This document shows, piece after piece, positions 22,387 to 23,455 of a stretch of 23,455 nucleotides of DNA (positions are counted from its first letter, which is position 1; the number at the start of each line of letters is the position of its first letter). The notes beneath the pieces are model-generated. The model was not told where the DNA came from. It was given only the letters and a program-made list of their open reading frames with translations, and searched no databases. The stretch is from Paraglomus occultum (taxonomy: Eukaryota > Glomeromycota > Glomeromycetes > Paraglomerales > Paraglomeraceae). Both the position numbers and the translations under genes were made by a program. The stretch covers positions 1 through 23,455 of the forward strand of contig CAJVPJ010000499.1 in assembly GCA_910592205.1 (NCBI GenBank), in the 5' to 3' direction.

Positions 22387-22414
22387 GTCCGATATAAAGA
22401 GATTCCGGTATATA
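22387..22414 (+). repeat. Subterminal direct repeat, right copy
   Basis: GTCCGATATAAAGAGATTCC followed by GGTATAT. It is in direct, not inverted, orientation relative to the left copy, although the element's ends themselves are inverted. Confidence 0.75.
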
Positions 22415-22416
22415 CT

Positions 22417-22441
22417 CGTCCGGTATAAACAGGTTTGACTG
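22417..22441 (-). repeat. Right terminal inverted repeat
   Basis: Reverse complement of the left terminus over 25 bp, ending AGGTTTGACTG and followed by TA. The perfect match between ends suggests the copy is not very old. Confidence 0.92.
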
Positions 22442-23189
22442 TATAATAATACCAATATTATTGTATTACAATTAAATTTAAAACTAAAATTACATAACGA
22501 GATAAATGATCGTAAGCTATTGCTCTCGCTGGTTTCTTGTCTCTAAGCTTCCAGAACAGATCATTAATTAATAGCAAAGTAGTTATCGTATGGGTCCCTC
22601 GAGCTCGTTTCCACTACCGCGTGTACCATTGGATCCGATCACCCCGCGAACCCACCAGGGGAAAGAAAAAGGGGGAAGAAAGAAAAAAATAGAAAATAGA
22701 GTTAGTGATATCGCGTGAAACAATGCAAACTTACCTTTATAATTTCCAAAACCTTCTACCCGTCACCTAAAGCTGTGTGCAGTAAAAAAAGAGAAGAAAG
22801 GAGATGTCCGAGTGTGATCCGGGCATCCCCCGTGACTCACTTCCTCAGGACCCGTGCCGGGATCACATCACCGCCGGTGTCACACGGAAAGTGGCGAGAC
22901 CCGTAACTACTCGCTATTCGTTCTTGATCCGCATCCTGTCCGCTGGTGGAGACAAAAGACTAATCTAGATAAGCAAGTTTGTGGTGCAATAGCTTCGATC
23001 GATAAAGCTGTAAAAAAGAGAAAAAAAATTTGCAGATAAGTAAGTGACGGTATAATTGTTGAAAAAATATCGAATATATGAATAGTTAACGATGTACGTA
23101 CAATAACGACCTTTCCAAAACTTCTTCGTACGTGTGTGTATGGGAGTGGTAGTAGAAGCTGGTCGCGTTGCATATTTAAATAACTTTGT
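22442..23189. other. Gene-free, partly GC-richer segment
   Basis: From about 22590 to 22940 the base composition becomes clearly richer in G and C than the surroundings, with oligopurine runs (22661-22700). An imperfect inverted repeat (GTGATCCGGGCA at 22814-22825 and TGCCGGGATCAC at 22855-22866, 11 of 12 pairing) lies inside. Open frames are 60-90 codons without recognisable content. It could be the edge of another repeat family; no RNA gene could be folded convincingly by eye. Confidence 0.45.
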
Positions 23190-23455
23190 TGGGCGGAATG
23201 ACTTGTTTGTGTTGCGTCGTATGTGCGGTCAAATGCTTACGAGCTAAACTCGCGTCGATTATGTATCGTTATTGAGTATTAAGAGTTTCGCCGCCATTAA
23301 TGACTTGCTTGTGTCGTATTCGTAATAAAGAGTTGTGATTGAACACTCCCATTTGTATGGCCGTTAAGGGTTTCGTCATCGTCAATGGCTTGTCGTTATC
23401 GAGTTGTGATTCCACTTCTCCCATCTGTTAAACGGTCGCTACTGAATGTTAAGAA
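23190..23455. repeat. Diverged tandem repeat, 85-bp period, running off the window
   Basis: The anchor TTAAGRGTTTCG recurs at 23279 and 23364, and TTAAG again at 23449, exactly 85 bp apart each time. Shared blocks in each unit are AATGACTTGCTTGTG/AATGGCTTGTCG, GAGTTGTGATT and a TCCCATYTGT near the end. A more diverged unit seems to precede them (from about 23190, with AATGACTTGTTTGTG). Units differ by many substitutions, so this is an old or loosely maintained array. It continues past the right edge. Confidence 0.7.

Larger units (their letters stand above)
21447..22441. mobile_element. Non-autonomous pogo/Tigger-type DNA transposon
   Basis: A 995-bp element bounded by terminal inverted repeats. 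The left end reads CAGTCAAACCTGTTTATACC at 21447, followed by GGACG; the right end is its exact reverse complement ending at 22441. It is flanked on both sides by TA (21445-21446 and 22442-22443), the target duplication of Tc1/mariner-pogo elements. Inside, on the minus strand, are remnants of a pogo/CENP-B-like transposase: the start and a short N-terminus joined to the C-terminal region. The DNA-binding and DDE catalytic parts are missing, so the element cannot encode a working transposase. Repeated CCGGTATA motifs near both ends may be transposase-binding sites. Confidence 0.88.

Noticed and set aside
1-23455. CRISPR array, rRNA, tRNA genes or a bacterial-style operon
   Set aside because: No regularly spaced short identical repeats, no cloverleaf with A/B boxes found by eye, and genes are intron-split and oriented independently.

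Overview
The window looks like nuclear DNA of an AT-rich, intron-dense fungus, most likely an early-diverging (Mucoromycota, possibly Glomeromycotina) lineage. I base this on short introns (mostly 55-165 bp) with GTAAG/GTGAG donors and TAG/CAG acceptors, single-copy eukaryotic housekeeping genes (NDC80, GID7/WDR26, IMP1, calcipressin), and a pogo/Tigger-type DNA transposon. The lineage is an inference from gene content and style. Exon coordinates come from my own splice reading, checked by keeping the reading frame phase across every junction.

Layout, left to right. 1-1044 (+): C-terminal part of the outer-kinetochore protein Ndc80 (five exons, 5' end outside the window). 1045-3066: gene-free. 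About 3067-6189 (+): a 13-exon GID7/WDR26 gene (LisH-CTLH-WD40, GID/CTLH E3 ligase complex) whose start codon I cannot place. 6684-7472 (-): a complete five-exon IMP1 mitochondrial inner-membrane peptidase. 8181-9951 (+): a ZZ zinc finger plus EF-hand protein. About 10234-12129: coding-looking but unresolved segments. About 11857-14904 (+): an RBR (RING1-IBR-RING2) E3 ubiquitin ligase with a large insertion inside the IBR. 15552-16850 (-): a multi-pass membrane protein of unknown function. 17640-18649 (+): calcipressin (RCN1), the calcineurin regulator, with a repeat-bearing leader and a telo-box-like upstream site. 18650-21446: gene-free and AT-rich. 21447-22441: a 995-bp non-autonomous pogo/Tigger-type element with matching terminal inverted repeats and TA duplications. 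22442-23455: a more GC-rich patch followed by a diverged 85-bp-period tandem repeat running off the right edge.

The genes do not form an operon or an evident functional cluster. Two act in ubiquitin ligation (GID7, RBR) and two in calcium signalling (EF-hand protein, calcipressin), but nothing in the sequence links them beyond proximity. I see no convincing new multi-gene system. The most unusual structures are the internally deleted transposon with subterminal direct repeats, the split IBR and Asp-substituted RING1 of the RBR ligase, and the orphan coding segments at 10234-12129.
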